Part shown: positions 35,295 to 43,963 of the stretch, in pieces
Numbering within the stretch: position 1 is the first letter of the stretch
Layout: each line of letters starts with the position of its first letter
DNA from: Planctomycetota bacterium
GTDB lineage: Bacteria > Planctomycetota > UBA1135
Direction of reading: 5' to 3'
NCBI GenBank assembly: GCA_008501825.1
Contig: QQUA01000022.1
Coordinates: 62,001 to 126,000, forward strand
Length of the DNA stretch: 64,000 nt
Position numbers and translations under genes: made by a program
The notes under the pieces: generated by a model
What the model saw: the letters and a program-made list of their open reading frames with translations, nothing else
What the model was told of the DNA's origin: nothing
The model's database searches: none

Positions 35295-35327
35295 TTGGAA
35301 GGGCATTCGAAACCACTCGAAACGACC

Positions 35328-37493
35328 ATGGCTTCGTTCCTGTTCGGCCTTACTCTATGGCTGGGAAGCCTTATTCAGCAACCCCAAGAAGTCCAGAAGG
35401 TGGCATGCCTGGGAGATAGCATTACTTTCGGCGCCCGCCTGGTTCAAAGACAAAGGCACGCCTATCCGCAGCGCTTGCAGGAATATTTGGGCGGCGAATT
35501 TGAAGTTCGAAACTTCGGCTCGGGAGGAAGAACCATGCTGGTTCCGGGAGATCTTCCCTATGCCAAAAGTTCCGCCCTGAATGACGCCTTGGCCTGGCGA
35601 CCGCAGGTGGCGATCTTGATGTTGGGAACTAACGATACTTGCCAAAACCAGAACCGGACCAACTGGCAACATCAAGAGCAATTGGAATCCAGTGCGCGGC
35701 AATTGGTGCAAACCCTCCGCCAAGTCCGGGAAGCCATGCAGATTTATCTTTGTACTCCTCCAGCCATGTTTCCCCACGCCCCGAATTTGGCCCCGGAGCG
35801 GCAGACGGATTTAAGCCAACGGTCCTTGCGCCTGCCTCGTATCCGGCAAGCCTATCGACGAGTGGCGGCTCAAGATCCCCGAATTCACTTCGTGGATTTA
35901 AGCGGCGTGTTGCAGCAGAACCAAGTGGTGGACGGCGTCCACCCCAATCCTTTCGGCGCCGATGCCTTGGCCGCTTTCATGGCGGAAATGCTGCAAGCCC
36001 GTTTCGTCCCCCGTCCGGCATGGAAGGAAAGTCTGCAAGCTCAAGACCTGGCTTGGGAGGCAACCGATTTTCACGGCTTTACCGAATTCCAGTTTTCGCT
36101 GAGAAAGGATTCGGTTTCCTGCCGCTTGGTGGTTCCCGATCAATGCGCCATCGGCCGACCCTGGATTTGGCGAGCTCGGTTTTGGAACCATCAACCGGAA
36201 TTAGATATGGCTCTGTTAACGAGGGGTTTCTGCCTGGCCTACTGCGACGTCTCTGACCTTTACGGCGGCCTGGAAGCCGTGGATCGCTGGAACCGCTTTT
36301 ATGCACTCAGCCAGAAACTGGGCTTGCACCCAAAACCGATCTTGGAAGGCATGAGCCGGGGAGGCCTCCCGGTGTTGCAATGGGCTGGACGGAATCCGGA
36401 GAAAGTCGGGGCCATTTATTTAGACAACGCCGTGGTCGATCCCCGATCCTGGCCCGGCGGCCAAAACGGCAAATTCTCCGAATCGGATTGGCAAGCTCTT
36501 CAACAAGTTTATGGAGAAAAGGCATCTCTCGGCCCACCTAGCGATTGGACGCCTTGGGCCCAAATTCCAACTTTGGCCCACGCTCAAGTTCCGATCATGG
36601 TGGTCGTCGGCGATCAGGATGAAGTGGTGCCGCCGGCGGAAAACGGTTTGGCTTTGGTCCACCGCTACCGCGCCTTGCAAGCTCCGGCAACTCTTTGGCG
36701 CAAGCCCAGGCAAGGACATCATCCCCACGGTTTGCACCCGGTGGCCCCCTTGCTGCGTCACCTTCTGTACGCTCTCGATCGGCAAAGCAACCCGGCCACC
36801 CGAGCCATCTCTTCGGTGGAATATCGCGGCCAAGCGGCAGGTTGGGGCGAAGGCAACTGGTGGCAACAACTGCAAAGAAATCGGCAGTTGGCAAGCGACC
36901 ATCCGGAGATGGATTTGGTGTTTTTGGGCGACTCCATCACCCAAGGGTTGACCGGCGCCCATCAACGCCTGAGCCGACCCGAGGGATCTCGCCTATTCGA
37001 TCGTTTCTATGGCCACCGCCGGGCGGTTTCCCTGGGTCTCAGCGGCGATAGAACCGAACACTTGTTGTTCCGGATCGAACACGGCGCTTTGGCGATTTGG
37101 AAGCCGAAAGTCATTGTGCTCGCCATTGGGGTCAATAACGTCCAAGCCGCCGGACATACCGGAGAGGAAACCGCCGCCGGGATTCGGGCGGTAGTCCAAA
37201 GCCTGCGAAGAAAACAAAAGCAGGCCACGATCCTTGTTTGCGGCCCCTTTCCGGCTGGAGCCTCTCCGCCGGATCCGAGGCGAAGAGCTTTGGATCGAGT
37301 TCACCAAGGCATCGCCGGACTCGGTCTCAACGATCCCAAAGTCCTCTATTTGGATCTCCGGCCTTCCTTCCTGACTCCGACCGGGGAACTCAACCACGCC
37401 ATGTCCAAGGATCAAATTCACTTGAACGAGCATGGACGGGAAATTTGGATGCAGGCCTTGGAGCCTTGGCTGCAACAACTCCTCAAGGAGTAA
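35328..37493 (+). CDS. three-domain secreted esterase: SGNH - alpha/beta hydrolase - SGNH
   Basis: A 721-residue exported protein with two separate GDSL/SGNH hydrolase domains flanking an alpha/beta hydrolase. The first SGNH domain (about 25-230) shows CLGDSITFG, LMLGTNDT and DGVHPN. The middle part (about 235-495) shows GMSRGGL, GDQDEVVPP and GHHPHGL, a complete Ser-Asp-His set. The second SGNH domain (about 530-721) shows FLGDSITQGL, AIGVNNV and DQIHLNEHG. The ATG is preferred over an upstream TTG because it gives a signal peptide. Likely role: removing acetyl or other acyl groups from carbohydrates outside the cell. Three active sites in one chain is unusual. Confidence 0.82.
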   Translation: MASFLFGLTLWLGSLIQQPQEVQKVACLGDSITFGARLVQRQRHAYPQRLQEYLGGEFEVRNFGSGGRTMLVPGDLPYAKSSALNDALAWRPQVAILMLGTNDTCQNQNRTNWQHQEQLESSARQLVQTLRQVREAMQIYLCTPPAMFPHAPNLAPERQTDLSQRSLRLPRIRQAYRRVAAQDPRIHFVDLSGVLQQNQVVDGVHPNPFGADALAAFMAEMLQARFVPRPAWKESLQAQDLAWEATDFHGFTEFQFSLRKDSVSCRLVVPDQCAIGRPWIWRARFWNHQPELDMALLTRGFCLAYCDVSDLYGGLEAVDRWNRFYALSQKLGLHPKPILEGMSRGGLPVLQWAGRNPEKVGAIYLDNAVVDPRSWPGGQNGKFSESDWQALQQVYGEKASLGPPSDWTPWAQIPTLAHAQVPIMVVVGDQDEVVPPAENGLALVHRYRALQAPATLWRKPRQGHHPHGLHPVAPLLRHLLYALDRQSNPATRAISSVEYRGQAAGWGEGNWWQQLQRNRQLASDHPEMDLVFLGDSITQGLTGAHQRLSRPEGSRLFDRFYGHRRAVSLGLSGDRTEHLLFRIEHGALAIWKPKVIVLAIGVNNVQAAGHTGEETAAGIRAVVQSLRRKQKQATILVCGPFPAGASPPDPRRRALDRVHQGIAGLGLNDPKVLYLDLRPSFLTPTGELNHAMSKDQIHLNEHGREIWMQALEPWLQQLLKE

Positions 37494-37523
37494 AGGCCTG
37501 ACCCCAAGACCGAGCGACTCCCC

Positions 37524-37904
37524 TTACCAATGCCAAACCTGATCGTAGTCCTCCATCAACGCAGGGACTTCGGACCAGGAAAGAAGTTGAATTCCCTCCA
37601 GTAGCGTTTCCGGATCCAGGCCACGTTCCATGGCGTCTTCCATCACCAGGTAAACGGGGACTCTTTTTTCCATCAAAGCCCTCAAGTCTCCCTGTAAATC
37701 CGGAGGGTGCTTCTGAGCCCAATCCCCGAAAGCCAAACCGGAGGGATCTTGTCCAGTCACGGCATAGTTGACCGCGCCACTGCGAAGCAGCACTCCCAAA
37801 TCAGCACCGGCACCTTTCATGGCATGACAAATCCAGACCACCGGATCATCTTGCTCTTCCAAAGTAGCTCGGTATGCGGTTTCCACGACCTGCAAACACT
37901 TCAT
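37524..37904 (-). CDS. DsrE-family protein (third of three)
   Basis: A 126-residue protein with the DsrE/DsrF-like alpha/beta fold pattern: a first strand with LQVVETAYR, a glycine-rich turn after HAMKGAGADLGVLLRSGAV, and a last part with VPVYLVMEDAMERGL. AAGGAG stands 6 bases before the second ATG and directly abuts the first, so the start is the inner one (MKCLQVV). No catalytic cysteine is evident apart from those near the N-terminus (KCL) and WICH. It is the last of three DsrE-like genes in a row and probably forms a complex with the others. Confidence 0.65.
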   Translation of the reverse strand: MKCLQVVETAYRATLEEQDDPVVWICHAMKGAGADLGVLLRSGAVNYAVTGQDPSGLAFGDWAQKHPPDLQGDLRALMEKRVPVYLVMEDAMERGLDPETLLEGIQLLSWSEVPALMEDYDQVWHW

Positions 37905-37914
37905 TTCCATCTCC

Positions 37915-38328
37915 TTAGCTGGCAGGAATGATCAAGGTGTTGACCGATTGCTGGGCAAATTGCCAGAGATCTCCCGGCGTTCCCCGCCGCACTCCGGATA
38001 CCGCTTGATCCACCCCTCGTTCATCGACGCACAATCCACAGTTGACCCATTGGAGCTGCAAGCCCTTTTCCTCGGCCAACCGCATCAGGGATTGGACCCA
38101 CTGGTGCGGCAAGGGGTGTTCCTCCTGTTCCACGTCACGGCCGTGCACCGCGTTGGCATGGGCCCTTTGTTGCAAAAACGGAAGGGCTACGGCGCCTTCA
38201 TAGGCAAACACGTTTACGTGGAAGCCTTTGCGCAATGCCGCTTCGATCAAGCGAAAAGCGGTAGTGCTGCGGGCATTCTCGTACGGGGGATCCATGAGCG
38301 AAAAGGTCAAAGTAAGGTTGGAGTTCAT
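37915..38328 (-). CDS. DsrE-family protein with an active-site cysteine (second of three)
   Basis: A 137-residue DsrE/TusD-like protein: N-terminal strand LTLTFSLMDPPYENARSTTAFRLIEAAL, central NVFAYEGAVALPF and the conserved region LQWVNCGLCVDERGV. Cysteine in that last position is the sulfur-accepting residue in TusD/DsrE, so this is the probable sulfur carrier. TAGGAGG 7 bases before MNSNLT defines the start. It is flanked by two more DsrE-like genes, matching the three-subunit logic of TusBCD/DsrEFH, although sequences differ. Confidence 0.78.
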   Translation of the reverse strand: MNSNLTLTFSLMDPPYENARSTTAFRLIEAALRKGFHVNVFAYEGAVALPFLQQRAHANAVHGRDVEQEEHPLPHQWVQSLMRLAEEKGLQLQWVNCGLCVDERGVDQAVSGVRRGTPGDLWQFAQQSVNTLIIPAS

Positions 38329-38339
38329 GGCTGTGCCTC

Positions 38340-38666
38340 CTAATGCCAAATCACTTTGCAACCTGAAGCCATCAAGTCGATGACCCGATCTAAAGAAGCC
38401 GGCTCAACGCCGGGATGAAGGCCTTGGGCCGGGATTCCGCGCTCGCGAAGCGAGAACTCATCGGCCAGAACTTCGCCACCACGATCGGCCATTTCCCCCC
38501 AAAAGAAGTCCACCGCTCCGGATCGGGCGCCTAGGACTCCATTTTGAATCAGAAAGACGGTAACTTGATGACCGGCTTGAACGAGTTCTTCGGCCAAGGT
38601 GGCCATTTTTTTTGAATCTCGAGACTCCAAACAATCTCGAGATTCCAAGACCAAGTAGTGAGACAT
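38340..38666 (-). CDS. DsrE-family protein (first of three)
   Basis: A 108-residue DsrE-like protein: MSHYLVLESRDCLESRDSK, then MATLAEELVQAGHQVTVFLIQNGVLGARSG and a C-terminal DLMASGCKVIWH. A repeat of the tripeptide ESRD is visible near the N-terminus. The start has CAGGAAG five bases upstream. The C-terminal ...VIWH end resembles DsrH/TusB, which ends in a similar short strand, but this is a weak match. It lies 29 bases after the gene for a basic-tailed protein of unknown function and 11 bases before the next DsrE-like gene. Confidence 0.7.
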   Translation of the reverse strand: MSHYLVLESRDCLESRDSKKMATLAEELVQAGHQVTVFLIQNGVLGARSGAVDFFWGEMADRGGEVLADEFSLRERGIPAQGLHPGVEPASLDRVIDLMASGCKVIWH

Positions 38667-38695
38667 GGGGACTTCCTGCAGGGTAAGGGAACGGT

Positions 38696-39415
38696 CTATT
38701 TGCCTTTGCGAGAGCTTCGTTTTTTCTTGGCCTTTTTCTTGGCCGGTCGCGGCGGAGAAGCACTTCCACCCGGAGGCTCCTGCGGGGTAATTTCCGCTTG
38801 AGGTTTTTGCGGAGGATCCGCAGCAGGCGGTCTTTCCGAGGTTCCGCTTCCAGGCAAGCCATCCAATAAATCGGTGGCCTGTCCGGCAACCTCCAATAAT
38901 TTCTTCACTTGCCCGGCGGCGGTAGCCAGCCCGACTCCTTCCTTCAATAGCTCCATAATTCGGTCCAAAGCCCACCTGGGCCAATCGGTCACGCATTCTC
39001 GAACCAGGAACGGGCGTCGACTTTGTTGGGTTTCACGCTCGTCTTTCACATGCTCGAGCAAAGTTGCACAATCTCCTTCAATGAATAAGGCGGTACAACA
39101 AGCGTCATACCAGTTGAAATAGGATCTGGTTCCTTCTACCGAAATCACTTGGGTTCCCGGTTGCAGGATGCAAACGGTTCGATCCTGCACTTCCAGCCGC
39201 GGCTCACCCCATTCCACCGTTTCCTTGGCCGTGCGGGTATCCGGCACAAAGTGGGTCACAATGCCGCGAGGGCCGGTTTTCTCCAAGCTTCCAATGGAGC
39301 AACGGTAATTGAAATAACGCAAGTCGTACGCTTCACTGGCGTCTTTGGCTCCGGGAATATCGTTGTCCACGTATTTCCCCCGCTCCGCGACGTCTCCAAG
39401 CCGTCCTATTCTCAT
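38696..39415 (-). CDS. basic-tailed protein of unknown function, DsrE operon
   Basis: A 239-residue soluble protein with no signal peptide and no recognised family. Residues 1-125 contain several cysteines (YRCSIG, TVCILQPG, DACCTALF, GDCATLL) and an aromatic-rich stretch (YFNWYDACC). The middle is helical. The last 70 residues are proline-rich and end in a strongly basic KKKAKKKRSSRKGK tail, typical of proteins that touch nucleic acid or acidic polymer. AGGGAG before the ATG supports the start. It is the first gene of a four-gene operon with three DsrE-like proteins, so a role in sulfur relay or as its acceptor is possible but unproven. Confidence 0.6.
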   Translation of the reverse strand: MRIGRLGDVAERGKYVDNDIPGAKDASEAYDLRYFNYRCSIGSLEKTGPRGIVTHFVPDTRTAKETVEWGEPRLEVQDRTVCILQPGTQVISVEGTRSYFNWYDACCTALFIEGDCATLLEHVKDERETQQSRRPFLVRECVTDWPRWALDRIMELLKEGVGLATAAGQVKKLLEVAGQATDLLDGLPGSGTSERPPAADPPQKPQAEITPQEPPGGSASPPRPAKKKAKKKRSSRKGK

Positions 39416-39548
39416 GCTTTCTCCCTGCCAGTCCCGGAACAGGAGTAGCCCAATTCCGAGGCGGTCTTTGTCCTTGGTCTGGTCGTAGCAGGGGGGGAGA
39501 CTTCCCTTTTAACAGAGCGCTCCTAAAAACAAGGCCGGATCCAAAAAA

Positions 39549-40565
39549 TTAATGGCTGGCAAAAAAGGCCCAAACCTCTTCCGCCATTTCCATATCGTGG
39601 TTTTGGCGACCGACCACCAATTCCCAAAGCCAGGAATATCGCTCTGTGCGACTCGGTTCGGCATGTCCGCCCCCTAAGACTTGATACAGGGTTACGCGGC
39701 TGTTTTGCAGCCCTCCAGGCAAGTCATAAAGGCGAACCGTGGATCCATCCCATCGATCCAGATTGGGCAAATCGCTTACCGAGGGCGAAGTTGGGCACTG
39801 ATTGTGCTGAACCCAGTAAATCACCGAGTCCCGAGCCGAAAGCACGGTGCCTCGTCCGGATCCGGAGCCCCCCACTTCGCCGCCGTACCAGGGAACCAAG
39901 GGATCCTCGGTTCCGCTCACGAACAAGACCGAAACCGGTTCCGCCGGCGGCGGGCACTCGGATTGAGCCGGCATGGCGGCGGCAATCGGCGCTACGGCTT
40001 GAATCTGATCGGCCATTTCCATCGCCAGTCGCAGGCTCATAAAACCGCCGTTAGACATGCCCGAAGCAAAGATGCGTTGATCGTCGACCGGGTATTGTTG
40101 TTGAACCTGTTGAATCAAGGATTGCAGGAAGGCGACGTCGTCCGTGGTTGGATTGGTGGTCGAGTCTGCTCGACAATCATTCCATCCGGTTTTTCCATCC
40201 GGCCCGACCACGCCATCGGGGATCAATAAAATCAGGGTTTCGCGAGCGGCTATATCCAACCAGATTCGAAACGGAGCCGAATTGCCGTTCATGCCGGTCA
40301 TGGTGTCGGCATCGCCGCCGTGCCCATGAAGCAAAAGGACCAAGGGAACCGCCTCACTGCCTAGGCCGTCGGGCAGAAAAATATCGAAACTCCGATTCAG
40401 TCCCCCCACCACGATGCTTTGGTCTCGATGCAGTTGGCCACCCGAGGCCGGAGATTCCGAAACCCCGGGGCTAGGTGCCGGATCGGACACGCCTCCCGCG
40501 GCCAAGGCCGACAAACTTGCAGCAGCCAGGATCAGGAAGCAGAAATATCGGGCGGAAAGGCTCAT
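39549..40565 (-). CDS. secreted esterase, polyhydroxybutyrate depolymerase / feruloyl esterase-like
   Basis: A 338-residue exported alpha/beta hydrolase (signal FCFLILAAASLSALAAG). Motifs: LHGHGGDADT (oxyanion), SGMSNGGFMS (nucleophile Ser), GTEDPLVPWYGG (Asp) and GGGHAEPS (His). This is the LpqC/PHB-depolymerase-like esterase family, which also includes feruloyl and acetylxylan esterases, so the exact ester is open. The start chosen gives a good signal peptide; a longer upstream frame does not. It reads toward the DsrE operon but is separated from it by 133 bases, so it is probably independent. Confidence 0.85.
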   Translation of the reverse strand: MSLSARYFCFLILAAASLSALAAGGVSDPAPSPGVSESPASGGQLHRDQSIVVGGLNRSFDIFLPDGLGSEAVPLVLLLHGHGGDADTMTGMNGNSAPFRIWLDIAARETLILLIPDGVVGPDGKTGWNDCRADSTTNPTTDDVAFLQSLIQQVQQQYPVDDQRIFASGMSNGGFMSLRLAMEMADQIQAVAPIAAAMPAQSECPPPAEPVSVLFVSGTEDPLVPWYGGEVGGSGSGRGTVLSARDSVIYWVQHNQCPTSPSVSDLPNLDRWDGSTVRLYDLPGGLQNSRVTLYQVLGGGHAEPSRTERYSWLWELVVGRQNHDMEMAEEVWAFFASH

Positions 40566-40643
40566 GAATCTAGAATACCACCGGTAAAGGGGACCGCCCG
40601 AAGTCCTTCCCCTCGCAAACCATTCCTCAGCCCGGAGCAAGTC

Positions 40644-42443
40644 ATTCACCTGGAAACCCTGCAACTTTTCGCCGGCCTGATCGGAGTCGGAGTCTTTGCC
40701 CAGTGGTTGGCTTCTCGCCTGAAGATTCCCGCCATCATTTTGTTCTTGGCCTTCGGTTTGATATTGGGCCCGGTTCTTGGATGGTTGCGACCGCAACAAA
40801 TCTTCGGCGATCTGCTCAGCCCGATGATCAGTTTGGCAGTCGGTTTGATCCTATTCGAAGGCGGTTTGAGCTTGAAGTTCCATGAAGTCAAACGGCTGGG
40901 ACGGCCGCTTTTGCGTTTAATTGTGGGAGGTTTGGTCCTCAGTTTTGGCTTGACCACTCTCGCCGCCCATTTTCTAGCCGGATTTTCCTGGGCCACCGCC
41001 AGCGTAACCGGCGCCATTTTGGTGGTCACCGGGCCGACGGTGATCAAACCTTTACTCCGTCAAGCTGGTTTGCATCGACGTCCGGCCCGGCTGTTGAAAT
41101 GGGAAGGGATCGTCAACGATCCCTTCGGGGCGATATTGGCCGTTTTGGCCTTGGAAGCTTCCCTATTTTTCTCCGAAGGGGCGGAATCCCTGCACTATCA
41201 CCCCTTTTCCATCCCTTTCCGTTTGCTCGGCTCCATTGTCATCGGCTGCTTCACAGCTTGGTTTTTGGCCAAAGCCATGGACCGGCGCTGGATTCCGGAA
41301 CACTTGAAGGCTCCTGGAATCTTGGCTGCCGTAGTGATCGTCTTTGCCGCCAGTGATCTTCTGTTCCCGGAAGCCGGGCTATTGGCGGTGACTTTCATGG
41401 GCATCGTCTTCGCCAATTTAGATTCAGCCAACGTGGAGGACGTCCGCAAATTTAAGGAAGAAATCGCCACCTTGCTGGTCCCCATGCTCTTTTTGGTTTT
41501 ATCTTCCAAGCTGCAGTGGCAAGCCCTGGCCGGTCTTTCTCTGGGAGCGTTTTCGTTCATTCTCGCGGTCATTTTCGTCATCCGCCCGCTAAGCATCGGA
41601 ACCGCATTGTGGAACAGCGGTTTGCCGAAAGCCGACCGTTTGCTCATTGCCTGGATCGCCCCCCGTGGCATCGTCGCCGCCGCCGTAGCCGGGGCTTTCG
41701 AGCCGAAGCTCACCGCCGCCGGCTACCAAGATGCCGAATTTCTGGTCCCGGTGATGTTCGCCATCGTGTTGCTGACGGTTCTTCTTCACGGCCTCAGCAT
41801 TCGACCACTGGCACAAAAATTAGGCCTGGCCAGCAAACAAGGCGATGGCTTGCTTCTGGTCGGTTGCAGCCGCTGGTCGATTCACTTCGCTTCCACCCTT
41901 CAACAAGCCGGTTGCCCGGTGGTCATGGTCGATCAAAACTGGCGCGACGCGTCGCAAGCCCGCCTGGCCGGTTTGGAGGTCTATTACGGCGACGTATTGA
42001 ACGAAGAAGTCTTGGACGATCTGCCTTTGGAACGATTGGGTTGGGCTCTGACTGCAACCACCGACGATGCCTACAACGCCTTGGCTTCACGGCAACTCAC
42101 CAAAGTGGTCGGCCGGGAGCAGAGCTTGCAGCTCCCTCCTCACGACGCCGCCTTCGCCGAAAAGGCGGAGAAGCATCTTCTCGGCACGGTGGTTTGGCCA
42201 GCCAAAGCCAGTTATCCGAACCTGGCCGCCCGGTATTGGTCCGGCGATCGCTTGAAGTCCACCAAGCTGAGCGAGAACTACCCTTGGACCACCTTTCGTG
42301 CGGATCATCCGAACGCTTTGGTTTTCTTTTTGGTTCGAGATGGACGCCTGGAACCGTTGACGACCGAGACGGAAGTCCCTCCTGAAGGTCGATTGGTGTA
42401 TTTGGCGGAAAAAAATCCACCGGCGCCCCGGAATCAACCGTAA
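40644..42443 (+). CDS. CPA1-type cation/proton antiporter with a TrkA-N-like C-terminus
   Basis: About 600 residues with 12 or so membrane helices (ILFLAFGLILGPVLG, LILFEGGLSLKFHEV, GAILVVTGPTVIKPLLRQ) and a C-terminal nucleotide-binding-like domain (DGLLLVGCSRWSIHFASTL). The EGIVNDPFGA motif carries the Asp expected at the ion site. It would exchange K+ or Na+ for H+ across the inner membrane. The start is uncertain: no ATG, GTG or TTG occurs between 40563 and the first helix. An ATT at 40644 has GGAG six bases upstream and is the best candidate; the true start may otherwise lie within the divergent neighbour. Confidence 0.8.
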   Translation: MHLETLQLFAGLIGVGVFAQWLASRLKIPAIILFLAFGLILGPVLGWLRPQQIFGDLLSPMISLAVGLILFEGGLSLKFHEVKRLGRPLLRLIVGGLVLSFGLTTLAAHFLAGFSWATASVTGAILVVTGPTVIKPLLRQAGLHRRPARLLKWEGIVNDPFGAILAVLALEASLFFSEGAESLHYHPFSIPFRLLGSIVIGCFTAWFLAKAMDRRWIPEHLKAPGILAAVVIVFAASDLLFPEAGLLAVTFMGIVFANLDSANVEDVRKFKEEIATLLVPMLFLVLSSKLQWQALAGLSLGAFSFILAVIFVIRPLSIGTALWNSGLPKADRLLIAWIAPRGIVAAAVAGAFEPKLTAAGYQDAEFLVPVMFAIVLLTVLLHGLSIRPLAQKLGLASKQGDGLLLVGCSRWSIHFASTLQQAGCPVVMVDQNWRDASQARLAGLEVYYGDVLNEEVLDDLPLERLGWALTATTDDAYNALASRQLTKVVGREQSLQLPPHDAAFAEKAEKHLLGTVVWPAKASYPNLAARYWSGDRLKSTKLSENYPWTTFRADHPNALVFFLVRDGRLEPLTTETEVPPEGRLVYLAEKNPPAPRNQP

Positions 42444-42493
42444 GGGCTTAGCCTTCGTTTCCGCCACAACCCTGTTCTCTGCCTGTTATCTAG

Positions 42494-43963
42494 GTGAAAT
42501 CGTCCTCCACGCCGCTCTACCCGACAGAATCTCGTTCCCGTCTGGTTTCCCTGGACGTATTGAGAGGCTTCGCCCTGCTTGGCATCTTGCTGATCAATAT
42601 GCGTTATTTCGCCATGCCGCTATTTCGCATGAACGATCCCAACTTTCCGGGAGACCATTACGCCAACGCAGATTTTTGGAGCTGGTTCGGAACCAATCTT
42701 CTGTTCGAAGACAAGATGCTGGCTCTGTTTTCGATGTTGTTCGGAGCCGGCATTTATTTAATGGCCGACCGCGGATGGTGGCTCCACTATCGGCGCATGT
42801 TTTTCCTGTTGTTGATCGGTTTGTTCCACGCCTGTTTTCTTTGGTTCGGCGATATTTTGATGACCTATGCACTGTGCGGCATGGTGGTTCGGCCCATGAA
42901 ACAGCTTCCGGCGGCGGTTCTGCTCTTTTTGGGATTGAGCGGCGTGATGTTCTCTTTCGGCCAACGCTCCTTTCCCACCATGTTGGAGCAGTTGCAACCC
43001 GCGGCTCAAGAGACGGAATTGGAGGCCGAGCACGGTGAAGTCCAGCCACCGGCGGCGGATGAAGCTCAGAAGGTCTCTTTGAGCAGCCGCTGGGTTGAGC
43101 TTCGAAATCGACAACGGGCCGCTTTCCAAGAAATCTTTGCTCCTGAAACTGAGCGGGAAGCCCACACCGGAAGCTGGTGGCAACTCTTCCAGTGGCGACT
43201 GCAACTGATTCCATGGTGGCACGGTGCCGGCTTTTTGCTTTCCGAGCTGTTCCGCTGCGGCGGCCTGATGTTGATCGGCATGGCGCTGATGGCTCTGAAT
43301 TTTTTCAATGGCAAGCAAAAAGCCTCGGTTTATGCCAGCGTGGCGGCGGTTACCACCTTGCTCGGCCTGGCCGTGGTCGCCCTCGGAGTGTGGCCCCAAA
43401 CCATGCAACCCCTCGGGCATGTGCAAGCCGCCTGGGACGGCCAACCGCCGATGCCTACCGGCTTGCAGCGGCTGTTTTCATCCGCTTACCTCAGCCGCCA
43501 AATCGGCATCGTTTTGGTTTCCTTGGCTTGGGCCAGTTGGCTGCTGGTCTTCTGCAAGAGCCGTTGGATCCGGCCGTTGCTGTTCCCTCTTTCCAGCGCC
43601 GGCCACATGGCTCTCAGCCTCTACTTGAGCCAAACCGTCATTTGCCTGCTGATTTTCGAGGGTTGGGCCGGCGGTCGCTGGGGCACGGTACGTTACGCCG
43701 AACAATTGCAATGGGCGGCCGTGATCTTGGCGGCGCAGTTGGTCTTTGCCATGTTGTGGTTCAGTTGGTTCCGCTTCGGACCAATGGAATGGTTGTGGCG
43801 CAGCATGAGTTACGGCCGAAGACAACCCTGGCGCAAAGCTTCGCCGGCAAACTCCACTTCCATCGAACCCACTCCCATCGAACCGGAAATCGCTAATCCT
43901 GAACCGGATTCGAAGCCAGAACTTGCAAGGCCTGATCCAAACGCTGAAGATTCGCATCCATGA
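42494..43963 (+). CDS. DUF418 (YeiB-like) membrane protein
   Basis: A 489-residue membrane protein with about ten helices. The opening RLVSLDVLRGFALLGILLIN and ALFSMLFGAGIYLM are the DUF418 signature; the C-terminal FSSAGHMALSLYLSQTVICLLIF is also conserved. The family is related to acyltransferase-type membrane proteins, but its function is not established. It starts at GTG, 50 bases after the antiporter. A cytoplasmic loop at about residues 165-215 and a Pro/Glu-rich tail are extra. The last 71 bases overlap the end of the gene on the opposite strand. Confidence 0.83.
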   Translation: MKSSSTPLYPTESRSRLVSLDVLRGFALLGILLINMRYFAMPLFRMNDPNFPGDHYANADFWSWFGTNLLFEDKMLALFSMLFGAGIYLMADRGWWLHYRRMFFLLLIGLFHACFLWFGDILMTYALCGMVVRPMKQLPAAVLLFLGLSGVMFSFGQRSFPTMLEQLQPAAQETELEAEHGEVQPPAADEAQKVSLSSRWVELRNRQRAAFQEIFAPETEREAHTGSWWQLFQWRLQLIPWWHGAGFLLSELFRCGGLMLIGMALMALNFFNGKQKASVYASVAAVTTLLGLAVVALGVWPQTMQPLGHVQAAWDGQPPMPTGLQRLFSSAYLSRQIGIVLVSLAWASWLLVFCKSRWIRPLLFPLSSAGHMALSLYLSQTVICLLIFEGWAGGRWGTVRYAEQLQWAAVILAAQLVFAMLWFSWFRFGPMEWLWRSMSYGRRQPWRKASPANSTSIEPTPIEPEIANPEPDSKPELARPDPNAEDSHP

